Below, in pieces: positions 1 to 7,910 of a DNA stretch of 13,098 nucleotides; position 1 is the first letter of the stretch, and every line of letters starts with the position of its first letter. The position numbers and the translations under genes were made by a program. The notes below the pieces were generated by a model that had not been told where the DNA came from, made no database searches, and worked only from the letters and a program-made list of their open reading frames with translations. Origin of the DNA: Nephromyces sp. MM_2019 (Eukaryota; Apicomplexa; Aconoidasida; Nephromycida); NCBI GenBank assembly GCA_015657535.1, contig JADHZB010001532.1, positions 16,589 through 29,686 of the forward strand, in the 5' to 3' direction.

Positions 1-96
1 CCACCAACTCGCACACCCACCAACTCGCACACCCACCAACTCGCACACCCACCAACTCGCACACCTACCAACTCGCACATCCACCAACTCACGCAC
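1..96. repeat. 16-bp minisatellite, six units
   Basis: Six head-to-tail units of CCACCAACTCGCACAC start at base 1. The first four are identical, the fifth has two substitutions and the sixth is diverged at its end. The array probably continues off the left edge. Degenerate relatives of the unit (ccaactcgcgcac, actaactcacacac) recur to about base 236, so it seems to have been longer and to have decayed. No coding role is seen. Confidence 0.95.
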
Positions 97-480
97 ATAA
101 TCCCCCTTTATACTAAAATCAGGTCGCATACCCACTAACTCACACACGCACCAACACACACATGCACCATCCTCCTTTAACTAAAGTCAACCCGCACACA
201 CAGCATCACCCTGAATACTGGAGCCAACTCGCGCACAAAGCAACGTATCTGCTTTAAAGAGTAAAAGAGTTTAGAGCCTCATTGCGTGAGCACACGTTGC
301 ATATGAGGGATAGCTCTCAGCATGTAGAGCTGCTCATTGCAGTGTACACACACGCCCGCACACACACACACACCCTCACTCGACTTAAGCTTCACGCTTT
401 TTATTAGAAGAAGAGATCCCAATTGCTATGCTACTGTGCTTCCGGGTAAACACACGCACACATCATGTACCAATCAGATA
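97..480. other. CA-rich spacer, no gene seen
   Basis: This stretch contains decayed copies of the 16-bp unit, short CACACA blocks (for example 358-372) and otherwise unique DNA. The short open frames are made of His/Thr/Pro codons from CA repeats, with no sign of real coding bias, and I see no convincing exon. Confidence 0.6.
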
Positions 481-640
481 CCTAGCAGGTGTGTGTGTAT
501 GCAACCTAAGAACCTAGCAGCTATGTGTGCGTACAACCTAGAGACTTAGCAGTTATGTGTGTTTCAAACATAGAACCTTAGTAGGTATGTGCATGTGCAA
601 CTTAGGTACCTAGCGACTCTGTGTGTGCGACGTATAGAGG
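481..640. repeat. 32-bp degenerate minisatellite, five units
   Basis: Five units of 31-33 bp begin near 481, 513, 545, 576 and 609. Each opens with a variant of CCTAGCAG, passes through a TGTGTGTG block and closes with a variant of CAACCTAGAA. Copies differ by substitutions, which suggests an old array rather than a recent expansion. On the plus strand it is TG-rich, unlike the CA-rich DNA to its left. Confidence 0.85.
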
Positions 641-1404
641 AGGTAATATGAACTCAACCTAAAAAGTTTGTGAAGACTATACTCTATAAATTAGTGGTAT
701 AAGCAAGTACCGGCAGCGAGAAGCGCAGTCAGTGTGCGTAGAAGGCTGTGTATATACAGAAGTGCGTTCACGTGGGATTGCGTGTGTGTTAGAGCTTTCA
801 CGTGTGTATACGAGCCCTCATATTTGTGTGCCTGCCCGTACGCGAACCAAACTAGCCTCAAAGAAGGAAGCGTTGGCTTTGAGGCTAATCAGCCAAACGA
901 AAGTATAGGGAAAACAGCCCTCCAAACACACACACACACATATATCCTCCTACTTACATTGGGTATCCTCATTAGAATGAGAACAATTTTGGAAAGATTG
1001 GGGTGTGCTCGTCTGCCTGTGTATAGTGGACGACAAGGCGATCACGAATGACATACAGCAGTGTGTGTGTGTAATGGAGGATAGAGCTCAAGCGAAGATA
1101 GAACTAGCTTCCTAGCATTCATACATGATAAGGCCAGAAGCAGAGAATGAAAGTTTATCATACTAGAGCTAGTCTCACAAGCTTCACGCCTGAAAGCAGT
1201 ATACATGAGCTACCTGGGAAGGATGCTATACATTCAAACAGCTCACACACACAGTTTGCATGATATTTCCATACCATCCCATCTCCTACAGCATATACTA
1301 GGCTAAACAAATCGTTCCTTTAACCTACTCTACAGCATTAGAAGCAGCTACACATACAAAGGCTACACACAATAACAAAAGCTGCTTTCAGTAACACGCA
1401 AATG
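641..1404. other. Spacer without recognisable gene
   Basis: Mixed unique DNA with small TG blocks (780-830, 1060-1072) and CA blocks (926-940, 1243-1252). The longest open frame (734-1051) is rich in Cys, Thr and His from microsatellite translation and has no recognisable domain. A strong hairpin at 853-887 is listed separately. Nothing else could be supported. Confidence 0.55.
853..887. other. Perfect 11-bp hairpin
   Basis: TAGCCTCAAAG at 853-863 is exactly complementary to CTTTGAGGCTA at 877-887, leaving a 13-nt loop. A perfect 11-bp stem at this spacing is more than expected from local composition, since the arms are not microsatellite. It is not linked to a gene, so its function is unknown. 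Confidence 0.8.
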
Positions 1405-1519
1405 GCCCTCTATGCAATAACACATGCAAGGCTAACTCCAGTAGCGCAGGCTACATCCAACAATACACAAAGCCCTCTATCCAACAACACACACAAGGCT
1501 AACTCCAACAGCATACACA
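1405..1519. repeat. 67-bp tandem duplication, about 1.7 copies
   Basis: The landmarks GCCCTCTAT, a CAANAACACA block and AAGGCTAACTCCA occur in the same order in the copies starting at 1405 and 1472. The second copy is partial. A further fragment (CGCAAGGTTAACTCC) lies near 1793. The unit alternates a unique island with a CA block, the style seen again at 3301 and 8583. Confidence 0.75.
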
Positions 1520-1928
1520 CAACACTCCTTGAAACTAACTCTAAAGCTTTCTTATGAGTCTCTCTCCAACTACACTCGACCAGTATCTCTACTTTTACAC
1601 AATTCCAGCAGACCTGTAGGTATTTGTGCTCATGACGCTGCAGGTCACACAAAGTATAATGCATACGCACACACACACGCCAAAGTATGCATACGCCTAT
1701 ATGTAGACTAAAAGCAGATGTTACTTTTTAATCTTCAAGTGAGCATTTTTTGCCAAAATTACGCACACAGACAAGGAATGCGATTCATCACACGCAAGGT
1801 TAACTCCTAAGTGCAAAGCACCTTAATACCTCATAGAATAGAGCAAATCTCATCAAAGCTAGCCTCCATAGCATCTTCATCCGCAACATTTCCACTCATT
1901 AGAGTTGCCTTAATACCAGCATTCTCGC
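1520..1928. other. CA-rich spacer, no gene seen
   Basis: Scattered CACACA blocks (1667-1680) lie in unique DNA, with no convincing reading frame or RNA gene on either strand. Relative to the minus-strand gene at 2172-2573 it is distal 3' flank. Confidence 0.5.
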
Positions 1929-2165
1929 TTCCCCCCCCCCTCAATCTCCCTCCACCTTCAAGTCGCTGATACTCTTCACATCAAACCCCCTCCCTCATAA
2001 TCTTCCTTCTCCAACCCTATCCCTTCCCTCATCCCTCCCATTTCCCCCCTCCACCCATTACCACCCTCATCCACCCACTACCTCCTCCCAACCTCCCCTC
2101 AGCACCCCCCTGCCTTACCACCCCAACCCCCCACTACCCCCTATCACCCCCAATCCCCTCCACAA
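1929..2165 (-). other. C-rich tract, quadruplex-capable on the minus strand
   Basis: About 240 bp are nearly all C with interspersed T and A, including a run of ten C at 1931-1940. On the minus strand, the sense strand of the neighbouring gene, this is a G-rich tract. The runs at 2121-2124, 2127-2132, 2137-2141, 2147-2151 and 2155-2158 are four to six bases long with loops of 2-5 bases, which fits a strong G-quadruplex motif. The first run is about 14 nt past the stop codon, so it probably lies in the 3' UTR or at the 3' end of that gene. Confidence 0.85.
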
Positions 2166-2171
2166 TCCACA

Positions 2172-2573
2172 TCAGCACCCCCCTTCAAGCTTCTTCATCC
2201 TCCTCTCTAGCATCGTGTGACGATGACTCACATCATTGACCAGAATCTGCACTTCTTGAAGAGTTTTGTTCACTTCTGAGCTCAGATAGTAAACCCCCAG
2301 GAAGGATGCAATACAAAAACCAAAAAATCCACTACGAAACCTCCTGAAGAGCGAAATCTTCACTGGTTTCTTCGGGAAAGCAGGTTTCTCTGCTTTTGAC
2401 GACTTGGTAGCAACTTCCTCTTCTTCTCGCGTTTTTAAGCTGCTGAAACTGCAGAGTTGAAGTGAGTTATAAGGTGTGCGGATCAGAGGGTTTTTACCAC
2501 TGGAAAGCATCTTCATCATGAAGGGGAGTTTAGAAGAGGGAAACCCCACAGCGTGGAAAATGTTAGTCTTCAT
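2172..2573 (-). CDS. Small single-span, probably mitochondrial membrane protein (unrecognised family)
   Basis: The open frame runs from ATG at 2573 to TGA at 2172, giving 133 residues. It could extend two codons further, but only to a TTG, so ATG is chosen; Met19 or Met20 could also serve. Residues 1-48 are basic and Ser-rich with almost no acidic residues, as in a mitochondrial presequence. Residues 49-80 are charged (an EEEE cluster, then a Lys/Pro/Arg-rich stretch). Residues 82-97 form one short Gly/Phe/Tyr-rich membrane segment, and residues 98-130 form an amphipathic helix or short coiled coil ending LERRMKKLE. Balanced codon use, unlike the microsatellite frames around it, supports real coding. 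The layout fits an inner-membrane or assembly-factor protein, but I recognise no family. A possible 3' splice site (tagtttcag on the sense strand) lies about 30 nt before the ATG, so a 5' exon is possible. Confidence 0.7.
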   Translation of the reverse strand: MKTNIFHAVGFPSSKLPFMMKMLSSGKNPLIRTPYNSLQLCSFSSLKTREEEEVATKSSKAEKPAFPKKPVKISLFRRFRSGFFGFCIASFLGVYYLSSEVNKTLQEVQILVNDVSHRHTMLERRMKKLEGGC

Positions 2574-2744
2574 CTTCAAAGTGTGTGAAGTAGAAGTTGC
2601 TGAAACTAGCAGAAAGGGTGCAAGCTGAATGCGCTAGGTGATTGATATACTATCAAAACTCAAGTGAAAGTGCTCTTGCGGTGTGTGTGTTTGTTGAGAA
2701 AGTGGGTGTAGATGCACTGTAGTTGCATTATGTGGAGATTTGTG

Positions 2745-2890
2745 TGTATGGGGGGGGTTGGTGGGTGGGGTTGGGGGGGAGTGGGAGTGGGAATGGGTGG
2801 TGGTGGGTGGTGGGAGGTCGTGGGGAGGGCAGGTGGGTGGTGGGAGGTGGTGGCTTGTTGGCGGTGAAGAGGTAGGTGAGGGCAGGTAGC
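2745..2890 (+). other. G-rich tract upstream of the minus-strand gene
   Basis: Runs of 3-8 G (eight at 2750-2757, seven at 2773-2779) alternate with GGTGGTGGGTGG-like sequence. It is quadruplex-capable on the plus strand. On the sense strand of the gene at 2172-2573 it reads C-rich and lies about 170 bp before the ATG. The Pro/Thr/His open frames on its complement are by-products of this composition. Confidence 0.8.
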
Positions 2891-3300
2891 TGTAAGGAGG
2901 CAATGGGTGCCTCTCATCGTTAGAGGTTGTGTGTGTAGAGGGAATCGGCGGAGGTAGTGTGTGCGCATGGTTAGTGTGTAGAGTGGTAGCAGTACTCTCA
3001 TAGTTACCGGTTGTGTGGGCAGATAACCGGTGAAGATCTTCGATTCTTAATTGCTATAAACAGCAAATAACTGCACACACAGTGCGTGTGCATCTAACTT
3101 CTTGAAGAGAGGCAAAGGTAGTGTGTGGAGGCTACTATTGCTATCAGTGCTTGGAGGAGAGCAGTGAATGAAAGTAATTCAGCCACCTCATGGAGATTTG
3201 TGGGCTTATCTAAGTGATTTACGTCTAACATCGCTGGTAGTCCAGAAACTACACACACACACACACATTGAAGTACATGCACACATGCGCGAGCACTAGC
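2891..3300. other. Spacer without recognisable gene
   Basis: Moderately TG-rich DNA containing an interrupted palindrome: ACCGGTT near 3006 and AACCGGT near 3024. It also has a short hairpin-capable stretch TGCACAC/GTGTGCA near 3072-3092 and a CACACA block at 3249-3267. No frame looks coding. Confidence 0.45.
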
Positions 3301-3450
3301 AGCTGTAGCTTGAGATTACACGCACACACATGAAATGGAAGCTATTCTCCAGGTACACACAATCACAGCTTTAGCTCAAGAGTGCACACACACACAACAT
3401 GAAAGCTATCCACCTTGCACACACACTAGCATCTGTAGCTCACATGCACA
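3301..3450. repeat. Degenerate tandem repeat, period about 62-66 bp
   Basis: Three diverged copies begin near 3301, 3367 and 3429. Each starts with a variant of AGCTGTAGCTC and continues into a CACACACA block. The first two also share a CATGAAANGAAGCTAT-like segment after the CA block, while the third is shorter. Confidence 0.65.
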
Positions 3451-3689
3451 CGAACACACTCACATATATACTTACTAGCGACTCCAGATAGTTGGTACAT
3501 GCAAATGCATCTAGCTCAGCGACGGGACTGAAGCCATACCCAGAAGCTGCACACACGCCTTTGCATTACATTACCCCCCACAGTGAGAGACATCCAAATG
3601 ACTTGAAATAGCGTATGTTTTCTGGGAGCTACGTGCGCACGATCGCTTCCCATTGGTAAACACACAAAAGCGGGAAGGTTTTATCATAT

Positions 3690-3985
3690 ACTACCCCTCC
3701 TCTTCCTACACGCATCCACACAAATCGCACAGAATCGCTTGTTTTTCATAATTTCACACACACACATAAATAAGAGGGTGGCATATATGCATTTTCCTTT
3801 TCCTCCCCCTCCTCTCGTTGCCCTCCCCACCCCCCTCCAGTGCATATATACCCACACGCATCCACACATATACTAGATGGAATCGCATTCTTTTGATAGA
3901 TTCATGCAAGAGCGTAGTGTATACTCCTCGTCTTTCTATGTGTGCATATAAACCGACACCCACTGCACAGAGTCGCACTTTCATC
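3690..3985. repeat. Degenerate repeat with CACGCATCCACACA landmark
   Basis: CACGCATCCACACA occurs at about 3709 and 3854. A related block (CGACACCCACTGCACAG) lies near 3953. Each is followed by AATCGCAC or AATCGCATTC, then a T-rich stretch. A C-rich insert (about 3793-3840) separates the first two. Overlapping minus-strand frames translate into similar peptides because of this repeat, not because of a gene family. Confidence 0.55.
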
Positions 3986-4600
3986 GATTAATTCGCATTC
4001 CATGGATCATCAAAAAGCTAAATTTTTCCTTTTCTTCGTATTTGAATGTGTGTGCTTAGTTGATGCTAAAATCTAAGAAGAAGCCGCCTTCAACGCATTT
4101 CTACAGAAAAAACACGCAAAATATTCTTCGCACACTAAAAGAGCGAGATCACACACTTTCACTCATCAAGCGCTCCACAGGAACATGATGCTCTACAAAT
4201 CTGTTGATGCTTACTGAGGCAGAGAAGTGTATGTGTTTCTATAAAATCTATTCTTCTTCTCTCCTAAAGAAACTGCATTTTTAAGGAAAAAGTATACAAT
4301 TTTGCTCAGAAACTGAGAAAGTGCGCATATGCATCGTCTTCAGCTTAAATGGTGGGTATGTAAGGTAGTTTATTTCTTGAGAGCGAGAGGAAGTGTGAGA
4401 GGTGCATCTGTGTGAGGTGTATCTGCGTGAGGTGTATCTGTGTGAGGTGTGTGTGTGTGAGGGCTTGTTTTGACTTACTTTTTGCATGAGAGTACTGCAG
4501 CTTCCACACACATTTATCTGTGAAAGGTTGTAAGCGCCTGTCAGGGCTTGTGTGTGCATTCTGCTGTGTTTGTAATTTCATGTACTTTCGGGTCTAGATT
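3986..4600. other. Spacer, TG-rich repeats, no gene seen
   Basis: Unique AT-richer DNA to about 4380 is followed by a short TG-rich repeat near 4400-4460 in which GTGTGAGGTGTATCTG-like units recur about four times. A donor-like GTAAGT on the minus strand at 4473-4478 has no convincing partner exon. No coding region is supported. Confidence 0.45.
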
Positions 4601-4811
4601 TGCTTGGGTGTGAACAAATTTGCTCTAATACTGTTTCTTGAGCACCGTACACATATTATAAATCACACACTCACGCCGATATGCATACACACTCCAATCT
4701 CTTCGTTCCTGCCCTCACACTTTTGCTTCGCTGATTTTTTAGGCTTTTTTTTAGATTTCCTAGTTTTGTGTGTTAACTTCTTTTCATGCGTCCACTTTCT
4801 TGTTAATAGTA

Positions 4812-4924
4812 GGCTCACCCCCTTCCCACCCCCGTACTCGCCCACTACTCACATCCCTCTCCCTCAGGACTCCCAGAATCACGGCCTTAATTACTATTGA
4901 AAAAACCCCCTTTTCCAGCTCATA
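4812..4924 (+). promoter_or_regulatory. C-rich upstream tract and 3' splice-like site before the 704-codon gene
   Basis: Bases 4812-4866 are C-rich with TCACCCCCTTCCCACCCCC-like content. Just before the ATG pair at 4925/4928 comes CCCCCTTTTCCAG, ending at 4918, which looks like a polypyrimidine tract with a 3' splice site. This suggests either a 5'-UTR intron or a trans-splice acceptor. An in-frame TGA at 4898 rules out unspliced extension upstream. No TATA box was identified. Confidence 0.5.
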
Positions 4925-7039
4925 ATGATGGCGATAAACTCCCCCCAATCGTGTTTCGCACACGTTTCTACCTCCTTTACTGTACTACTCTCTGTGCTTC
5001 TTCTCTTCTCTGTTTCATCTTCATTTTATCCGACTTCTCAGCCCCAAAATATGGCAAAAATTTCCTCTATTTTTCCTTCTTTTTCACTGACTGCTTTCGC
5101 ATCACCTGCTTCTTCTGAAGAGGAGTGTTCACGCGCAATCTTCAACTTGAAGCATCAGTTACAGGCTTTATCTGAAGCCAAGGGAAAGCTAGAAAAGGAA
5201 TATGATGAAAATTTGAGCTCAGCTAACAAGAGATGCAATTTCAATGAACATATGTATCAAAAAACCCTCTCAGATCTGCAGATACTGGAGGAGAAGACAA
5301 GGGAGTTGGAAGAAGCGAATGCTAGGTATTTGCTTCAGAGCTCTGAGAGTGCCGAGAAGCTTGAAGAGATGGCAAAGGGAGCTTGTCATTCAGCGTGTGT
5401 GCAGGATGGGGAGCTTTCTAGGAAGTATGAATCGTTAGAGGCAGACTACGTGAAAGTGAAGACTGAGGCTGAGAGAGTGAGCGAAGAGGCTGAGAGAGCG
5501 AAAGCCACCTTTGATAGTCTTAAAGCAGAAGCTGATACCCTGAAGGCGTCCATGGCTGAAATCGAACAGCAAGGCATTGAGAAAGCTGCGTCAGATGCCG
5601 AGAAAGACGCTCTCCTCATTGAGCAAGAAGCGAAGATTCGCGAGATTGAAGGTCGTTTAGAAGAGACAGTGAGTAAGCTTAGGGCAGATAAGGAGGCAGA
5701 AATCACAAAAAAGAATGAACTTGTGGAAGCCAGGGCTGCAGAAGTTCGTACTTTGCAGGAACGTCTCGCAAAGCGGAAGCAAGAGGTTGATGAGACGAAG
5801 GAGCTGGTCACCTTGCAGGATGAAGAGTTGAAGATGATGAAGAGCAGCCTTCAGGAAGTCTCAAAGGCTCGGAAAGAGCTGGAGGGGAAGATGGGTGACA
5901 TGAAAACGGAGCTGGCTGAGAGAAACAAGGAGGTAACAGAGCTTAGCGCTGCAAATAACAAGATGAAGGTGATGCTTGATGATTACAAGACGCTTAGCTC
6001 TGCGAGGAAGGAGTTGGAGCTCCAGAACGAAGATTTGAAGGGAAAGCTCGTCAATCATCAGCGAAATGCGGCGGAAAAGCTGGAAAGTATGAAGAAGAGG
6101 TTTGAAGACGTCGAGTTTTCCCTCCATAATCGTCTAAACGAGTCAAATGAAGAGCTTTCGAAGCTTCAGGGAGAGCTAGACAAGCATTTGACCCAAAGTT
6201 ACCTCTTCTCTCTCGATGCTGGCATAGAGCTGGTGATGAACTTCTGCAAATGGTACAATAGCGTGTTCATCTTCATTGGAAACAACGTGAAGCGTAACCC
6301 TTCCTTAGTGCAGCTAATGATGCTGTTTAATGTGGGAGTTTCTCGGGTTGAGGCGTTATCTACCGATTCTCTAGCCCGGATTGAGGATATGCTCAATTCT
6401 TACCCGTACTACAGGCAGCTTAGCTCTATTGCTTTAGACTATTGGGATTTGCTCAAAAAACACGTGAAAACTGCCTATTTCCTGGATATTCTACCCGCTT
6501 CAGAGAAGGCTCTAGTCTACTCGAAGGAGCAGATTCTTCAGTTAAACCTTGCGACGAAATCTGACGGCTTTTTCCAAGCTCTGAACGCTCAGCTAGACCC
6601 CTATTTTGAGGCTTTCTTGATAGAGTTTCCTGATTTAGCCTCTATTATCTCTCCTAACATCTATGAACGGCTGATTTTGATTGTTTTATCGATTTTAGTT
6701 TTGACAACCACCATAACCGTCGTCTATTCGGTGGTGAAGACACTAATGGTTCTGTTATTGTGGCCATTTTCCTTCCTCTTTTTCTCAAAAAAAGCCTTGG
6801 AAAAGGATATTTCTGATGAAACAACATCTGCTACACGCTTCGCTGGAGCAGCTGAAACCCCGTCATATGAGGCTTCACTGGATAATCTTGAGGGATTTGG
6901 AGGTCGTCAAAGAATGGCAGGACAAGATAAACAGGCCGAGAATGCGAATGTTTTTAGTGGAAATTCTAAGAAAGCTCGAGGAGTTAGTAAGAAGCAAAAG
7001 CGTGTGCAGGCCAAGGCTGTTGAAGTGGAGGATATGTAA
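4925..7039 (+). CDS. Long coiled-coil membrane protein with signal peptide and C-terminal anchor
   Basis: This is a single uninterrupted frame of 704 residues from ATG 4925; a second ATG follows directly, and an in-frame TGA precedes it at 4898. Residues 8-34 form a signal peptide with a hydrophobic core (about 17-31). A Ser/Phe-rich stretch to about 63 follows. Residues 65-425 are highly charged heptad coiled coil (Glu/Lys/Ala/Leu), with Cys68, Cys104 and a CHSAC motif (154-158) that could form disulfides. Residues 426-575 are a less charged helical domain rich in Tyr, Phe and Leu. Residues 582-620 are strongly hydrophobic: one span (582-602), then a second short segment. A basic tail (KKARGVSKKQKRVQ, 682-695) follows. 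The likely topology is coiled coil in the ER or another endomembrane lumen with a cytosolic tail. The layout recalls plant 'myosin heavy chain-related' ER proteins such as AT2G24420 and AT4G31340, but this is from memory of architecture only. Coding is near certain; function is unknown. Confidence 0.93.
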   Translation: MMAINSPQSCFAHVSTSFTVLLSVLLLFSVSSSFYPTSQPQNMAKISSIFPSFSLTAFASPASSEEECSRAIFNLKHQLQALSEAKGKLEKEYDENLSSANKRCNFNEHMYQKTLSDLQILEEKTRELEEANARYLLQSSESAEKLEEMAKGACHSACVQDGELSRKYESLEADYVKVKTEAERVSEEAERAKATFDSLKAEADTLKASMAEIEQQGIEKAASDAEKDALLIEQEAKIREIEGRLEETVSKLRADKEAEITKKNELVEARAAEVRTLQERLAKRKQEVDETKELVTLQDEELKMMKSSLQEVSKARKELEGKMGDMKTELAERNKEVTELSAANNKMKVMLDDYKTLSSARKELELQNEDLKGKLVNHQRNAAEKLESMKKRFEDVEFSLHNRLNESNEELSKLQGELDKHLTQSYLFSLDAGIELVMNFCKWYNSVFIFIGNNVKRNPSLVQLMMLFNVGVSRVEALSTDSLARIEDMLNSYPYYRQLSSIALDYWDLLKKHVKTAYFLDILPASEKALVYSKEQILQLNLATKSDGFFQALNAQLDPYFEAFLIEFPDLASIISPNIYERLILIVLSILVLTTTITVVYSVVKTLMVLLLWPFSFLFFSKKALEKDISDETTSATRFAGAAETPSYEASLDNLEGFGGRQRMAGQDKQAENANVFSGNSKKARGVSKKQKRVQAKAVEVEDM

Positions 7040-7072
7040 GAACTGTGGTGGACAAGTGTGTTGTGCAGCTTT

Positions 7073-7200
7073 GGGGGGCATGGGGGGGGTTTGAGTGTGT
7101 AGTTGATTGCTGGGTGGTAGTTTGGGGGAGTTGGGGGAATGTGAGGGGGTTAACGAAGAGTTTGAGGGAGGTTCTGAGAAGTAGGAAGAATGTGGTGGGG
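7073..7200 (+). other. G-rich, quadruplex-capable tract after the stop codon
   Basis: G-runs at 7073-7078 (six), 7082-7089 (eight), 7112-7114, 7124-7128, 7133-7137 and 7145-7149 (five each) begin 34 nt after the TAA of the 704-codon gene. They lie on its sense strand and match a G-quadruplex pattern. The tract mirrors the one after the stop of the 133-codon gene. Candidate roles are transcription pausing or termination, or a 3'-UTR structure. Confidence 0.75.
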
Positions 7201-7689
7201 GTTGGCAACGATGGGCGGGCGTGTGTGCATATCGGTAGAAGAAAGCTTTGTGTGTGTTGGCTAGTTGCTTGGAGCCAGATTGGGGGGGATGTGCATCTGA
7301 AGAAAGCTTCATGGTGTGCGTATTGGGTACGTGTGTGTGTCGACTAGATACTTCATAAAAGCGTCTTTGGAGGAACCAAGTCGCACACACACATGCAGCT
7401 CCTTGAAGATTGTGTGTGTGTCGCAGAAGTAATCGCCTTTCTATGCTTATCTGCTTGCTTCTTTGAAGCTTAACTTGTAAGACTGCTAACTCCACCAAAG
7501 AACCCCTATTCTCTGTGTTTAGTAATGAAAATTGCTTCATTTTGATGAATTCTTAGTTAATTGTAGTGAGGCAAGAAGTGAGAGCTTCTTGCACAACAAT
7601 CAGACGCATTGTAATGGCACTGAAGATTTGTTTATGGCGGAAATCAAGGATATATATGTGTGTGTGTGTGCGAGTGTACGCATACATAT
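7201..7689. other. TG-rich spacer with one strong hairpin
   Basis: TG blocks alternate with unique DNA, and no convincing coding frame is present; the minus-strand open frame over 6875-7540 overlaps the 704-codon gene and is rich in Pro, Ser and His from antisense reading. A GNRA-loop hairpin at 7570-7593 is listed separately. Confidence 0.45.
7570..7593 (+). other. Hairpin with GAGA (GNRA-type) tetraloop
   Basis: GCAAGAAG at 7571-7578 pairs perfectly with CTTCTTGC at 7585-7592. A T-G wobble (7579/7584) closes a GAGA loop at 7580-7583, which fits the GNRA class. The stem is nine pairs including the wobble. It lies about 530 nt past the stop of the 704-codon gene. It could be a structured part of a transcript or an unannotated small RNA, but no pairing partner or T-run terminator is present. 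Confidence 0.6.
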
Positions 7690-7910
7690 GTTGGTTTGAG
7701 AAGTGGCGTGTGTGACGTGTGTACAGCTTTGTGTGTGGACTTGTGTGCGTGAACTTGTATGTGTGAAGCTGTGTCTGTGGACCTCTATAAACTTGGGTGT
7801 GTAAACCCCTGCAAACTTGTGTGTGTACACCTCAGTAAACCCCTATAAAGACCTGTGTGTTTCATTTTGTGTGTGAGCTTACGTGCGTGAACTTGTGTGC
7901 GAATGTAGAC
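7690..7910. repeat. TG-rich degenerate repeat with ACTTGTGTGTG motif
   Basis: Variants of ACTTGTGTGCGTG and of a CCCCTRYAAACTTG segment recur at least six times with irregular spacing of about 16-35 bp, for example ACTTGTGTGCGTGA near 7739 and ACTTGTGTGCGAA near 7890. It reads TG-rich on the plus strand throughout. Confidence 0.55.

Noticed and set aside
1..96. Telomere or subtelomere repeat
   Set aside because: The 16-bp unit does not match TTAGGG-type telomere repeats, and genes and similar minisatellites occur throughout the window.
2634..3001. Minus-strand Pro/Thr/His-rich frames
   Set aside because: They are the complement of a G-rich tract and TG repeats; two overlapping frames look equally good, which points to composition rather than coding.
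4479..4517. Possible 39-nt minus-strand exon with acceptor TTTCACAG and donor GTAAGT
   Set aside because: Good splice-site look, but no neighbouring exon, no clear frame and no protein similarity.
4604..4900. Plus-strand 98-codon frame upstream of the 704-codon gene as an extra exon
   Set aside because: It is Pro/His/Phe-rich from C- and T-rich DNA, and no donor site was found that joins it in frame to 4919.
5446..5811. 121-codon minus-strand frame, Ser/Ala-rich
   Set aside because: Antisense shadow of the coiled-coil region; Glu/Lys/Ala codons read backwards give Ser/Leu/Phe.
6875..7540. 221-codon minus-strand frame, Pro/Ser/His-rich
   Set aside because: Its C-terminal part is antisense to the 704-codon gene and the rest is the complement of G-rich and TG-rich DNA. 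Composition explains it.
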